A stretch of 64,000 nt of DNA from Brevundimonas sp. Leaf363 (GTDB lineage Bacteria > Pseudomonadota > Alphaproteobacteria > Caulobacterales > Caulobacteraceae). The translations under genes and the position numbers were made by a program. Below, one piece after another: positions 17,652 to 25,136 of the stretch (its first letter is position 1; every line of letters starts with the position of its first letter). The stretch is taken from the NCBI RefSeq assembly GCF_001424025.1, contig NZ_LMPZ01000002.1, positions 542,714-606,713 of the forward strand, written 5' to 3'. The notes under the pieces were generated by a model, which searched no databases, was not told the DNA's origin, and worked only from the letters and a program-made list of their open reading frames with translations.

Positions 17652-17694
17652 AACCGGCCGTCGCCCGCATGGATTGCGACGGCCGGTTCGCCTT
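17652..17694 (+). terminator. Rho-independent terminator after the GH2 gene
   Basis: Perfect 13 bp stem, AACCGGCCGTCGC (17652-17664) with GCGACGGCCGGTT (17676-17688), and an 11-base loop, starting 8 bases after the GH2 stop. The T tract is short and interrupted (TTCGCCTT), so efficiency may be moderate, but the stem is very stable. It closes the carbohydrate block. Confidence 0.75.
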
Positions 17695-17881
17695 CAAATA
17701 GTCGCTACGCGAACCACCGGTTTGTTCCCCAGCGAACACGGTGTGTGGCTGTGATTCCACAGTGTCAGGATCGCAACGAAACGGTCTAGGAACGGCCCAT
17801 TACTCCGCCCATTTGAGCCCCTGCTGGATGGGGCACGGCGACGAACTCCCCTTCGTCGCCACATCTAGGAGTGATAAGAAA

Positions 17882-18409
17882 ATGCGTACTCTCATTCTCG
17901 CTGCTGTCGCCGCCACTGCCTTCGCGGCGCCCGCCATGGCTCAAACCGTCTCGTCCCCACAGTGGTACGGCACGCTGGGCTATGGCCAGGTCGATGACGA
18001 CTTCGCCGACCTCGGCACGGTGACCGGCCGTATCGGCGCGCGCTTCACGCCGTACCTGGGCGCCGAGGCGGAAACCTCGTTCGGCGTCGCGGACGACAAG
18101 AAGGACTTCGGCGCCGTCAACGGTGTGGTTCGTCACCGCTATGACGCGGCCGCCTATGCCGTCGCCACCCTACCGGTCGCGCAAAACTGGTCGATGTTCG
18201 GCCGCGTCGGCTATGGCGTTACCGAGCTGCAGAGCGAAGCGGCCGGCGTGCAGAGCTCGGACCACCAGACCAGCGTCAACTACGGCGCCGGCGTGAACTA
18301 TGACTTCGACGCCCAGAACGGCGTGCGGGCTGACTTCACGCGCCGCGACTACACCGACGATGCGGGCAAGGCCGATGTCTATTCGGTCAGCTACGTCCGT
18401 CGCTTCTAG
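17882..18409 (+). CDS. Small outer-membrane beta-barrel protein (porin/OmpA-barrel-like)
   Basis: Predicted outer-membrane barrel of 175 residues. It starts at ATG 17882 with AGGAG ten bases upstream; an upstream in-frame extension from 17741 lacks signal-peptide character and is rejected. A classic signal peptide, MRTLILAAVAATAFAAPAMA, is followed by alternating beta strands with aromatic girdles (WYGTLGYGQV, YLGAEAETSFGV, AAYAVATLPV, FGRVGYGVTEL, VNYGAGVNYDF) and a terminal Phe (SYVRRF), the usual barrel-assembly signal. It resembles the eight-stranded OmpA/OmpW-size barrels that alphaproteobacteria annotate as outer membrane beta-barrel proteins. Function is unknown. It has its own long leader (237 bp upstream gap). 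Confidence 0.8.
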   Translation: MRTLILAAVAATAFAAPAMAQTVSSPQWYGTLGYGQVDDDFADLGTVTGRIGARFTPYLGAEAETSFGVADDKKDFGAVNGVVRHRYDAAAYAVATLPVAQNWSMFGRVGYGVTELQSEAAGVQSSDHQTSVNYGAGVNYDFDAQNGVRADFTRRDYTDDAGKADVYSVSYVRRF

Positions 18410-18450
18410 GGACAGACGACCATCCCGGGCTTTGGTCCGGGGGTGCGGGG

Positions 18451-18477
18451 GGCGCGCTGGCGACAGCGCGCCTCTTC
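18451..18477. terminator. Hairpin terminator between convergent genes
   Basis: GGCGCGCTG (18451-18459), a GCGA tetraloop, then CAGCGCGCC (18464-18472), followed by TCTTC. The perfect 9 bp GC stem lies between the barrel protein gene (plus) and the small hypothetical gene (minus), and could serve both. The T tract is weak. Confidence 0.6.
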
Positions 18478-18482
18478 CAGTT

Positions 18483-18731
18483 TCAGGCGTGGCCCGCCAG
18501 GGCCCAGCGCTGCGATCCCTCGCCGAACGGCCGAACGAACAGGTCGCGATAGTGCTCGAGGGCCTCGACGATCATGCGCGGCAGATCGTTGACCGTCTCG
18601 CCTCGCTGGCGATGCATGGCGGCGACGCAGTCGACAACCACGGTCTGGTGCGCGGAGCCGCCCATTCGGGTCAGCACCTCGGTCACGTCCCGCACCAGTT
18701 GATCCCAGAAGTTCGGCTTGGTCTGAGCCAT
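18483..18731 (-). CDS. Small hypothetical protein, 82 aa
   Basis: I do not recognise a named family. The protein starts MAQTKPNFWDQLVRDVTEVL and is soluble, with no signal or membrane span. It looks largely helical, with conserved-looking segments VVVDCVAAMHRQRGE and MIVEALEHYRDLFVRPFG. The reading frame stays open far upstream, but the ATG at 18731 is preceded by AAGGGGA at good spacing, and the upstream part has the low-complexity composition of an antisense frame to the M48 gene. It is divergent from the M48 protease with a 114 bp gap. Its size and acidic character suggest a regulatory or accessory protein, but nothing more can be claimed. Confidence 0.6.
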   Translation of the reverse strand: MAQTKPNFWDQLVRDVTEVLTRMGGSAHQTVVVDCVAAMHRQRGETVNDLPRMIVEALEHYRDLFVRPFGEGSQRWALAGHA

Positions 18732-18845
18732 TCGGGCGTCCCCTTGTTCTCGACGTCTTATGGGGTTGCAAACTTGGGCCCGCGGCGCAAGCGTGGCCGC
18801 AGATAATGTGAACGCGGCAGGCGGCCGCGGCTGGGGAAAATTGTC

Positions 18846-20042
18846 ATGGCGATCGATCCGGCGGCCGAGACCGCGCGTTGGCTGGCGACCCTGTCGCCCG
18901 AGGATACCGCGCGAGCGGTGGCCTACACCCACGGCGGCCACTGGCTGATCATAGGCTCGCTGATCGTCTCCATTCTGATCGGCTGGATCATCATTAAGAC
19001 CAACTGGCTGGGGGCCGCGCGCGACTGGGTCGAGCGGAAAAAGCGGCGACCCAAGCTGGCCAGCTTCGTCGTGGCGCTGGTCTATGGCGTCATGAGCTTC
19101 GTGCTGAACCTGCCGTGGTCGGCCTATGCGTCCTGGTACCGCGAGAAGCACTACGGCCTGACGCAGCAGGCGTTCGGCGGCTGGCTGACCGAGGACCTGA
19201 TCGGGGCGGCGATCTCGGTGGTGGTGTCGGCCCTGCTGCTGATCGCCATCTATGCCCTGATCCGGCGGGCGCGGCGCTGGTGGTGGGCGTGGGCGGCGGC
19301 GGTGACGGCGGTGTTCGTCATCCTGGGCCTGGTCGTCTCGCCGATCCTGATCGAGCCGATCTTCAACACCTACACTCCGGCGCCGAACGGCCCGGTCCGC
19401 GATGCGGTGGTCAAGCTGGCCGAGGAGACCGGCACGCCGTCCGACAAGATCTACATCTTCAACGGCTCGAAGCAGTCGGACCGCTACACCGCCAATGTCT
19501 CGGGCCTGTTCGGCTCGGCGCGCGTGGCGATGAGCGACGTGATGTTCCAAAAGGGCGCCGATTTGGCCGAGGTGCGCGGCGTCGTCGGCCACGAGATGGG
19601 CCACTATGTGCGCGGCCATATCCTGTGGCTTGTCGGCATGATGATCGTCATCGCCACGGCCGGCTTCTGGCTGACCGACCGTCTCTATCCGCTGGCGCGG
19701 CGGTGGCTGGGCGCGAACAAGGTGGGCGACATCGCCGACCCGGCCGGCCTGCCGGTGCTGAGCGTGGTGCTGGCGGTGCTGGGCGTGCTGGCGACGCCGG
19801 TCTTCTCGAGCATGACGCGGATCACCGAGGCCGACGCCGACCACTTCTCCCTGGTCCACGCCAATGAGCCGGACGGGCTGTCAAAGGCGCTGATCAAGAC
19901 AGCCGAATACCGTGCGCCCAGCCCCTCGGCGATCGAGGAGTTCATCTTCTACGACCACCCCAGCGTCGGAAACCGCATCCGCAAGGCGATGGAATGGAAG
20001 GCGGCGCATCCGCCGGAAACGCCCGGGACGCCCGCGCCGTAG
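18846..20042 (+). CDS. M48 family membrane zinc metalloprotease (Ste24-like)
   Basis: Integral inner-membrane endopeptidase of the CaaX protease/HtpX superfamily, probably in membrane protein quality control. The 398 residues have several membrane spans (about 35-55, 78-100, 115-140, 152-175, and a pair around 260-320). The active-site HEXXH motif is in VVGHEMGHYVRGH (His249, Glu250, His253), and the third zinc ligand is likely the Glu in ITEADADHFS. The YTANVSGLFGSARVAMSD segment before the HEXXH is typical of the Ste24 branch. The C-terminus carries the YDHPSVGNRI motif found in Ste24 homologues. Bacteria lack farnesylated CaaX substrates, so the natural substrate is unknown. A structured repeat immediately follows. 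Confidence 0.9.
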   Translation: MAIDPAAETARWLATLSPEDTARAVAYTHGGHWLIIGSLIVSILIGWIIIKTNWLGAARDWVERKKRRPKLASFVVALVYGVMSFVLNLPWSAYASWYREKHYGLTQQAFGGWLTEDLIGAAISVVVSALLLIAIYALIRRARRWWWAWAAAVTAVFVILGLVVSPILIEPIFNTYTPAPNGPVRDAVVKLAEETGTPSDKIYIFNGSKQSDRYTANVSGLFGSARVAMSDVMFQKGADLAEVRGVVGHEMGHYVRGHILWLVGMMIVIATAGFWLTDRLYPLARRWLGANKVGDIADPAGLPVLSVVLAVLGVLATPVFSSMTRITEADADHFSLVHANEPDGLSKALIKTAEYRAPSPSAIEEFIFYDHPSVGNRIRKAMEWKAAHPPETPGTPAP

Positions 20043-20045
20043 CAA

Positions 20046-20167
20046 TCTCCGCCTCCTGGGCGGAGACAGCGAGCGCAGCGAGCAGAGGCGGGCAAGTTGT
20101 CCTGCCTCGACCTTTCGGGCCCGCCTCTGGCGCCTTGCGGCGCCTGTCTCCGCCCAGGGGGCGGAGA
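20046..20167. repeat. Extragenic palindromic element bounded by two cognate hairpins
   Basis: Between the M48 stop and the FabH-like gene end. Outer arms CCTGGGCGGAGACAG (20055-20069) and CTGTCTCCGCCCAGG (20144-20158) are exact inverted repeats of 15 bp. Inner arms CAGAGGCGGGC (20083-20093) and GCCCGCCTCTG (20119-20129) are exact over 11 bp. Each end is also its own small hairpin with the shared unit TCTCCGCC-N5-GGCGGAGA (20046-20066 and 20147-20167). The same unit recurs at 37423-37446, so this is a family of dispersed elements. It may act as a bidirectional terminator or mRNA stabiliser for the convergent genes. Confidence 0.75.
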
Positions 20168-20179
20168 GCGATGCCTGCG

Positions 20180-21301
20180 CTACGCGCGCTTCTTCACGAA
20201 CACCGTGCCCGCTGAGTAACCCGCGCCGAAGCTGCAGATCAGGCCGACGTCGCCGCGCTCGAAGCCGTCGTGGTGCAGGTGGAAGGCGATGATGGAGCCG
20301 GCCGAGGAGGTGTTGGCGTAGTCGTCCAGGATGATGATGTTCTCGCCCGGTTCGGGGTCGCGGCCCAGCACCTTGCGGCCGATCATCTCGTTCATGTTGA
20401 TGTTGGCCTGGTGCAGCCACAGACGCTTGAGGCCCTGCGGGTCCAGGCCCAGGTCTCCGGCGTGGTCGACGATCATGTCCGAGACCATCGGCACTACATC
20501 CTTGAAGACCTTACGACCCTGCTGGACGAACAGCTTGTCCGACTTGCCGATGCCCTCCGGCGCGGCGTTGTTCAGGAAGCCGAAGTTGTTGCGGATGTTG
20601 TTCGAGAACACCGTCTTCAGCCGCGTGCCCAGTACGTCCCAGCCGCCGGGGCCGGCGGTGTCGGAAGACTCCACGATCACGGCGGTGGCGACGTCGCCGA
20701 AGATGAAGTGGCTGTCGCGGTCCTTGAAGTTCAGGTGGGCCGAGCAGACCTCCGGATTGACCATCAGCACCGCCTTGACCGAGCCGGAGGCGATGAAGTC
20801 GGCGGCGGTTTTGATGCCGAATGTGGCGCTGGAGCACGCCACGTTCATGTCGAAGGCGAAGCCATCGATGCCCAGCGCCTGCTGCACCTCGATCGCCATG
20901 GCCGGATAGGCGCGCTGCATGTTCGACGCGGCGCACAGGACGGCGCCGATCTCCGAGACCGGTTTGCCCCAGGCGGCGATGGCCTCGCGCGCGGCCTTCA
21001 CGGCCATCTCGGCCAGGATCGACAGCTCGTCGTTGGAGCGTTCGGGCAGGTTGGGCGCCATCCGCCTGGGATCCAGCACGCCGGCCTTGTCGAGGACGAA
21101 GCGGCTCTTGATGCCCGAGGCCTTCTCGATGAAGGCGGCCGAGGACGGCGTCTTGGCCTCCAGCTCGCCCTCGGCGATGGCGCGGGCGTTGTCGGCGTTC
21201 CACTGTTCGGCCCAGGCGTCGTAGGCGGCGACCAGCTCCTCGTTGGAGATCGACTGTTCGGGGGTGAACAAACCGGTGGCGGCGATAACAGCGTTTGGCA
21301 C
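20180..21301 (-). CDS. Beta-ketoacyl-ACP synthase III-like condensing enzyme
   Basis: FabH-type thiolase-fold enzyme that condenses an acyl-CoA with malonyl-ACP. The 373 residues contain the complete triad: Cys156 in DMNVACSSATFG, His297 in LWLHQANINMNE and Asn330 in DDYANTSSAGS. It is longer than E. coli FabH (317 aa) and carries FIEKASGIKSRFVLDKAG and LPERSNDELSIL. These match my memory of the Pseudomonas PA3286 type, which feeds octanoyl-CoA from beta-oxidation into fatty acid synthesis. It is therefore probably an alternative initiation or shunt enzyme, not the essential FabH. Translation starts at GTG 21301. It stands alone between a repeat and the KpsC-like gene. Confidence 0.88.
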   Translation of the reverse strand: MPNAVIAATGLFTPEQSISNEELVAAYDAWAEQWNADNARAIAEGELEAKTPSSAAFIEKASGIKSRFVLDKAGVLDPRRMAPNLPERSNDELSILAEMAVKAAREAIAAWGKPVSEIGAVLCAASNMQRAYPAMAIEVQQALGIDGFAFDMNVACSSATFGIKTAADFIASGSVKAVLMVNPEVCSAHLNFKDRDSHFIFGDVATAVIVESSDTAGPGGWDVLGTRLKTVFSNNIRNNFGFLNNAAPEGIGKSDKLFVQQGRKVFKDVVPMVSDMIVDHAGDLGLDPQGLKRLWLHQANINMNEMIGRKVLGRDPEPGENIIILDDYANTSSAGSIIAFHLHHDGFERGDVGLICSFGAGYSAGTVFVKKRA

Positions 21302-21372
21302 TGGTTTGTTTTCCTATCGCTCGGCCCGCGGGGCCTCGCTGCTTGAGGAAGGTCTGTTCTTTTGACGAACGC

Positions 21373-23439
21373 TCAATAGGACGGTGGCGGCGTCCGGTCG
21401 AGGCTGGCGCGGATGCCCTTCCACCAGCGGGCGATCTGGTTGGAGGGGGCGGTGGGCGCTGGCGTGTCGCGCGCCTTGATCAGGGCCTCGACCAGATCCT
21501 CGGCCTCGCAGGGCCAGCCGGCGGGCGTGACGTAGACCGGGTAGGCGATCAGGGCGGCGTGGACCAGTTCGTCCAGGCTGGCGCGGCGGCTGCGACGCGG
21601 GAAGTCCAAGCGATCCTCGGTCAGGCCCCAGCCGGCGTAAAACGGGCGGCCATAGACCGATACCGCCTTATGCCTGATCAGGGCCTCGAACCCGGTCAGG
21701 GAGGTCAGGGTGGCCAGCCGGTCGCAGGCGTTCAGGCAGTCGATGATGTCCAGCCCGTCGGCCACGGCGTCCACCGCGTCCAGCGCCGAGGCGTCCAGTA
21801 GGCCCGGCCGGTTGCCGGCGAGGACGTCGGGATGGTTGCGATAAATCAGGAAGGCGTCGGGGTGATCGGCGCGGGCGGCGGCGACCAGGCCGGAGTTGGT
21901 GTTCAGATCGGGCGCGCAGCCCAGCAGGATCGACTTGTCGTTCTCGACCTGACCGACGACCAGCAGGCGCGGCCGGTCGGTCGGCCAGCCCGACGGTGGC
22001 TGACCCTTCAGATTGTATTTGGACAGACCGGTCTCGACCACGCGTTCGCGCAGGGCGGCGGCGCGGGTCAGGTCGCGGGTCGAGACGTCGCCCACCTCTA
22101 TCAGGGCTTCTAGCCGCGAGGGGCGGGACGGGTCGTAATAGACGCCGAGGTCATCCAGCGCGACGCTGAGGGCGCCGAAGAAGTCCGAGCCCAGGCCGCG
22201 CGAGCGGATGAAGCCGTCCTCCATCCGCACCTTGGGCCCGTCGAAGGCGGCGGCGGCCTGACGCGTCGCCTCGCTCTCCTTGCCGGCCCACCAGATCATC
22301 CGGCCGCCGGTCGTCTGGGCATGGGCGGCCGCGCGGGCGGCCGAGCCGAAGTACCGCAGGTCCGCCTTGGGCGAGTTCAGCAGGCGGCGCACCGGCGGGC
22401 GCTTGGCCGGGGCGAAACCGACGGCGGCCCACGAGCCCGCCAGCCGGTCTGCGCGGGCGCGCAGATTGATCAGCCGCTCGATCGCCCATTCGGCGGTGCA
22501 GGGGCGGCCGGTGATCGGATCGACGTAGCGGGTGTAGGCGATCAGACAGGCGGCGGCGACGGTCTCCAGATCACGCGCGACGCCTCGACGGCCGGTGTGG
22601 ACCGCGTCCTCGGTCAGGCCCCAGCCGGTGTAGAAGCCGGCGCCGAAGGTCCGCACGGTCAGGCCGCGCAGCACGGCTTCGAAGCCCAGGGCGCTGGTCA
22701 CCGCATAGACCACGTCCACCTCGGCCAGCAGGTCGGCCCCACGCACGTCGGTGTCGATCAGGGTCAGGCCGTCCAGCACCTCGGGAGGAATGCAGCCCTG
22801 CTTCTTGCCGGCGGCGACGGCCGGGTGGCGCTTCACGATCAGCTGGGCGTCCGGCTCGTCGCGGCGCGCGGCGGCGACCATGTCGAGGAAGCTCTGCGGC
22901 GAGGCCAGGCCATTGGCGATGGACTGATCGCCCGCCGTCTGGTCGACGATCAGCACCCGCCGGCCGGGGCGCAGCAGCGACCGGTCCAGCGGCCCGCCCA
23001 TATTGGTCTTGGACAGGCCGGTCTCGATGATGCGGTCCACAAGAAACCGCGCGCGGGCCTTCATGGCGCTGTCGCACCAGTCGGGGGCGGTCTCGATCAG
23101 CCGCTCCAGGCGCGAGGGGCGGGTCGCGTCATAATAGATGCCCAGGTCGTCGACCGACAGGCTGAGGCTGGTTGCGCCGGCTTCGCCCAGACCGACCGAA
23201 CGCAGGAAGCCGTCCTCCAGCGCGATGTAGGGCAGGCCGCGCGCGGCCGCGAGGCGTCGCCCGGCGGCGGCGCTGGGCTTCAGGCCCCAACCGATGACGG
23301 CCTGCACATCCGGCGTCGGCAGACGGCGCAGGTCATAGTCGGGCAGGAAGGTCTGGAGGAAGGGAATCCTGAGCACACCGGGCGCGCTGACCCAGGCGAT
23401 GGTCGGCGCGTCGGTCGAGGGGCGGGCGGCGTCGGTCAA
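21373..23439 (-). CDS. kpsC: KpsC-like capsular polysaccharide beta-Kdo transferase
   Basis: Two-module glycosyltransferase that builds the Kdo linker on the lipid anchor of group 2-type capsules. The 688 residues hold two homologous modules (about 10-330 and 345-670). Each has the pattern FLRSVGLG or FIRSRGLG, then DDLGIYYDATRPSRLE or DDLGVYYDPSRPSRLE, then ETGLSK, then GFEAVLRGL or GFEALIRHK, ending GAGFYTGWGLTED or GRPFYAGWGLTED. That matches the duplicated GT99/GT107 layout of KpsC. The best start is TTG 23439, since no ATG precedes the first module. No kpsS, kpsM, kpsT or other capsule gene is nearby, so any capsule locus is elsewhere. Confidence 0.87.
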   Translation of the reverse strand: MTDAARPSTDAPTIAWVSAPGVLRIPFLQTFLPDYDLRRLPTPDVQAVIGWGLKPSAAAGRRLAAARGLPYIALEDGFLRSVGLGEAGATSLSLSVDDLGIYYDATRPSRLERLIETAPDWCDSAMKARARFLVDRIIETGLSKTNMGGPLDRSLLRPGRRVLIVDQTAGDQSIANGLASPQSFLDMVAAARRDEPDAQLIVKRHPAVAAGKKQGCIPPEVLDGLTLIDTDVRGADLLAEVDVVYAVTSALGFEAVLRGLTVRTFGAGFYTGWGLTEDAVHTGRRGVARDLETVAAACLIAYTRYVDPITGRPCTAEWAIERLINLRARADRLAGSWAAVGFAPAKRPPVRRLLNSPKADLRYFGSAARAAAHAQTTGGRMIWWAGKESEATRQAAAAFDGPKVRMEDGFIRSRGLGSDFFGALSVALDDLGVYYDPSRPSRLEALIEVGDVSTRDLTRAAALRERVVETGLSKYNLKGQPPSGWPTDRPRLLVVGQVENDKSILLGCAPDLNTNSGLVAAARADHPDAFLIYRNHPDVLAGNRPGLLDASALDAVDAVADGLDIIDCLNACDRLATLTSLTGFEALIRHKAVSVYGRPFYAGWGLTEDRLDFPRRSRRASLDELVHAALIAYPVYVTPAGWPCEAEDLVEALIKARDTPAPTAPSNQIARWWKGIRASLDRTPPPSY

Positions 23440-23491
23440 GGTAGCGCTGGTTTAGGACGGGCAGGCGGCGACGACCAGACCTCCTGTCCTT

Positions 23492-23653
23492 CTCCCAGAG
23501 GGAGAGGGCTTGAGCGCACGGCGGCGATAGCCGTCGTTCTTGCGCGAAAGGGTGAGGGGTTCAGGGCTGACAAGACAGGGCGTAACCCCTCACCCCTTCG
23601 GCTTACCCAATCGCCTTCGGGTCCTGGAGCCTCAAGCCCTCTCCCTCTGGGAG
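23492..23653. repeat. Extragenic nested palindrome overlapping the lyase 3' end
   Basis: Exact 23 bp inverted arms at 23492-23514 and 23631-23653 (left arm begins CTCCCAGAGGGAG, right arm ends CTCTGGGAG). Inside lies a second pair, AGGGTGAGGGGTT with AACCCCTCACCCC around 23550-23597. The left and right arms each also contain a self-complementary CTCCCAGAGGGAG-type core. The element sits between the KpsC-like gene start and the lyase gene end. Its right arm covers the last coding bases of the lyase, so the element contributes to the protein C-terminus. Confidence 0.75.
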
Positions 23654-24465
23654 AGGGAAGCCAGCAGGCGTTGCGCAGCTTCCAGATGCAGCCGTTCCGT
23701 CATCTGGCCATCGATCGTCAGCACGCCGGCCGTCGGATTCTCAGTGAAGGCGGCGACGACGGCGCGGGCGTGGGCGATGGCGGCCTCGGACGGGGCGAAG
23801 GCGGCATGGGCGGCGGCGATCTGGTTGGGATGGATCAGGCTCTTGCCGTCGAAGCCGTATAGGCGGCCCTGCGCGCACTCGGCGGCGAGGCACTCGGGGT
23901 CGTCCAGCCGGTTGAAGACGCCGTCGATGGCGGTGAGGCCGTTCAGGCGGGCGGCGGCGACCACGGCGGCCAGCCAGGGCTTCAGCGGCTCGCGGTCGGG
24001 CGAGGATGCGGTGTTTAGCGTCGCAGCCAGATCGTTGACGCCCAGCATCAGCGCCTCAAGCCGGCCCCCGGCCTCCGCGATAGCCCACAGGTTCTTCAGC
24101 GCCAGCGGCGTCTCGATCATTGCGACCAGGGCGGCCCGCCCGCCAAGGGCGCGGGCGGCGTCTGCCACGGTTTCGGGCTTCTCAACCTTTGGCAGGACGA
24201 CGAGATCGACGCCCGTCTCGGCCAAGGCGACCAGGTCATCAGCGGCCCAGGGCGTATCGGCGGCGTTGACGCGCACGGCCAGTCGCGGACGGAACCCGCC
24301 TTGGCGCACGGCTTCGACAGCGGCGGCGCGAGCCGCGGCCTTGTGGTCAGGCCCGACGGCGTCCTCCAGATCCAGCACGGCGACGTCGCAGTCCAGACCA
24401 CGCGCCTTCTGAACCGCGCGCGCATTGTCGGCGGGCAGGAAGAGGACGGAGCGGAAGAGGTTCAT
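23632..24465 (-). CDS. HpcH/HpaI aldolase/citrate lyase family protein (CoA ester lyase-like)
   Basis: CitE-like TIM-barrel lyase expected to cleave or hydrolyse a CoA thioester such as malyl-, citramalyl- or a related acyl-CoA. The 277 residues begin MNLFRSVLFLPADNARAVQK and carry the family motifs DLEDAVGPDHKAAAR (metal region), AVRVNAADTPWAADDL, VLPKVEKPETV, MIETPLALKN and LMLGVNDLAA. The substrate-binding DGKSLIHPNQI is near the C-terminus. The last residues (LSQRERA) are encoded by the repeat arm. It overlaps the SDR gene by 4 bp in an msrC-SDR-lyase operon. The precise substrate is not determined. Confidence 0.85.
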   Translation of the reverse strand: MNLFRSVLFLPADNARAVQKARGLDCDVAVLDLEDAVGPDHKAAARAAAVEAVRQGGFRPRLAVRVNAADTPWAADDLVALAETGVDLVVLPKVEKPETVADAARALGGRAALVAMIETPLALKNLWAIAEAGGRLEALMLGVNDLAATLNTASSPDREPLKPWLAAVVAAARLNGLTAIDGVFNRLDDPECLAAECAQGRLYGFDGKSLIHPNQIAAAHAAFAPSEAAIAHARAVVAAFTENPTAGVLTIDGQMTERLHLEAAQRLLASLSQRERA

Positions 24466-25136
24466 ACCCGGCCCGTGACGGGGATCAGGGCGCCGGTAAC
24501 GGCGCGGCTGTCGGGCGAGGCCAGGAACAGGATGACGGCGGCCAGATCGGCCGGGGCGACCCAGGCGGCCGGATCGGCGTCCGGCATATCCTTGCGGTTG
24601 GCCTCGGTGTCGATGATCGAGGGCAGGACGGCGTTGACCGTCACCGAGGTGGTCTTCAGCTCTTCGGCCAGCGCCTCGGTCAGGCGGTGCACGCCGGACT
24701 TGGCGGCGGCATAGGCGCCCATGCCGGCGGCGGCCTTCAGCGCGCCATGGGCGCCGACGTTGACGATCCGGCCTTCCGACGAGGTCTTCAGGTGGGGCAG
24801 GGCGGCGCGGCTGGCGTTCACGGCCGTGGCGACGTTCAGCGCGTGCATCTTGTCCCAGGCCGGGTGGTCGTCGTCGACCGTCTGCCAGACGAAGCCGCCG
24901 GCGACGTTGATCAGGGCGTCCAATCCGCCGAAGTGCGCGGCGGCCCGTTCTATGGCGGCCATGGCCTGGACCGGGTCCGTCAGATCGACGCCGCCGATTT
25001 CGAAGACACCGTCGCGCGCGCCCTCGCCGTCGGCGTGATCGATGGACGCCACCCGCAGACCGGCGGCCAGGGCGGCGTCGACGACGGCCTGGCCCAGGGC
25101 GCCGCGTCCGCCCGTGACGACGATGGCGCGGCTCAT
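24462..25136 (-). CDS. Short-chain dehydrogenase resembling dihydropteridine reductase
   Basis: NAD(P)-dependent Rossmann enzyme of 224 residues. The nucleotide loop is VTGGRGALGQ, followed by INVAGG, and the catalytic YxxxK is at Tyr142/Lys146 (AYAAAKSGVH). The usual SDR catalytic Ser is absent: its strand reads GRIVNVGAHGALKAAAGMG. That layout, together with IIDTEANRKDMPDADPAAWV, closely recalls animal quinonoid dihydropteridine reductase (GGRGALG, GAKAAL, YGMAKGAVH, NRKSMPEAD, from memory). A pterin or quinonoid substrate is possible; other SDR roles remain open. It overlaps both the lyase and msrC genes by 4 bp. Confidence 0.8.
   Translation of the reverse strand: MSRAIVVTGGRGALGQAVVDAALAAGLRVASIDHADGEGARDGVFEIGGVDLTDPVQAMAAIERAAAHFGGLDALINVAGGFVWQTVDDDHPAWDKMHALNVATAVNASRAALPHLKTSSEGRIVNVGAHGALKAAAGMGAYAAAKSGVHRLTEALAEELKTTSVTVNAVLPSIIDTEANRKDMPDADPAAWVAPADLAAVILFLASPDSRAVTGALIPVTGRV

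Noticed and set aside
17741..17881. Extended N-terminus of the outer-membrane barrel protein
   Set aside because: The extension is Cys/Ser/His-rich and not signal-like. ATG 17882 has AGGAG upstream and starts a textbook signal peptide.
22321..23862. Open frame of 513 codons on the plus strand opposite the KpsC-like gene
   Set aside because: The minus strand shows a duplicated Kdo-transferase pattern; the plus strand gives Gly/Gln/Ala-rich low complexity.
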